From: an uncultured Eubacteriales bacterium
Lineage (GTDB): Bacteria; Bacillota; Clostridia; Christensenellales; CAG-917
Length of the DNA: 5,918 bases
Assembly (NCBI GenBank): GCA_900553825.1
Contig: USEV01000055.1
Location: 1-5,918, forward strand
Direction: 5' to 3'
Shown: positions 5,902 to 5,918 of the stretch, piece by piece
Layout of the letters: each line of letters starts with the position of its first letter
How positions within the stretch are numbered: the stretch's first letter is position 1
Made by a program: the position numbers and the translations under genes
The notes under the pieces: generated by a model
Databases searched by the model: none
What the model was told of the DNA's origin: nothing
The model's input: only the letters and a program-made list of their open reading frames with translations

Positions 5902-5918
5902 CTGTCTCTTATACACAT
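5902..5918 (-). other. Residual Nextera (Tn5) mosaic-end adapter
   Basis: These 17 bases are the reverse complement of the first-sequenced part of the Tn5 mosaic end (17 of 19 bases). They replace the ATPase coding sequence after SASLY, where the family normally continues into the next membrane helix. This is library sequence, not genome; its in-frame translation (CLLYT) should be ignored. Confidence 0.98.

Noticed and set aside
1..5918. Terminal inverted repeats of a transposon (the two ends are inverted copies of the same sequence)
   Set aside because: The ends match the synthetic hyperactive Tn5 mosaic end used in libraries. No transposase gene or target duplication is present.

Overview
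This 5.9-kb window looks like one contig from a short-read (probably metagenomic) assembly. Both ends carry Tn5/Nextera mosaic-end adapter sequence (1-23 and 5902-5918), so only about 24-5901 is biological. The host is probably a GC-rich Gram-positive of the Clostridia/Bacillota type. This is inferred from the strong AGGAGG-type ribosome sites, TATAAT promoters, T-tailed hairpin terminators, the lipoprotein signal and the protein families. No marker gene fixes the taxon.

Layout, left to right. (i) 24-about 397, minus strand: an internal fragment of the glutamate synthase large subunit (GltB). It is joined in frame to (ii) about 380-733, minus: the N-terminal part of an FGGY-family carbohydrate kinase. 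This join is almost certainly an assembly or library chimera, and the GltB piece itself seems to be a mosaic of two codon-usage types. (iii) 791-2461, minus: a complete class III (PLP-dependent) aminotransferase related to glutamate-1-semialdehyde aminomutase. It has its own promoter and is the likely first gene of an operon with the FGGY kinase; a perfect 13-bp hairpin lies between them. (iv) 2744-3016, minus: an HU-type nucleoid protein with a clear promoter and tandem terminators. (v) 3267-3938, minus: a small lipoprotein with a PepSY-like C-terminus. (vi) 4079-5901, plus: a cation-transporting P-type ATPase, divergent from the lipoprotein and cut off by the adapter before its C-terminal membrane helices.

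The aminotransferase and kinase could together process an amino-polyol or similar sugar-like compound; this is inference from adjacency only. HU, lipoprotein and ATPase appear to be separate transcription units. I do not see a convincing new biological system here. The most consequential observations are the artefacts: adapters at both ends and chimeric sequence in the first 400 bases. The aminotransferase-kinase pair and its intergenic hairpin are the best biological leads.
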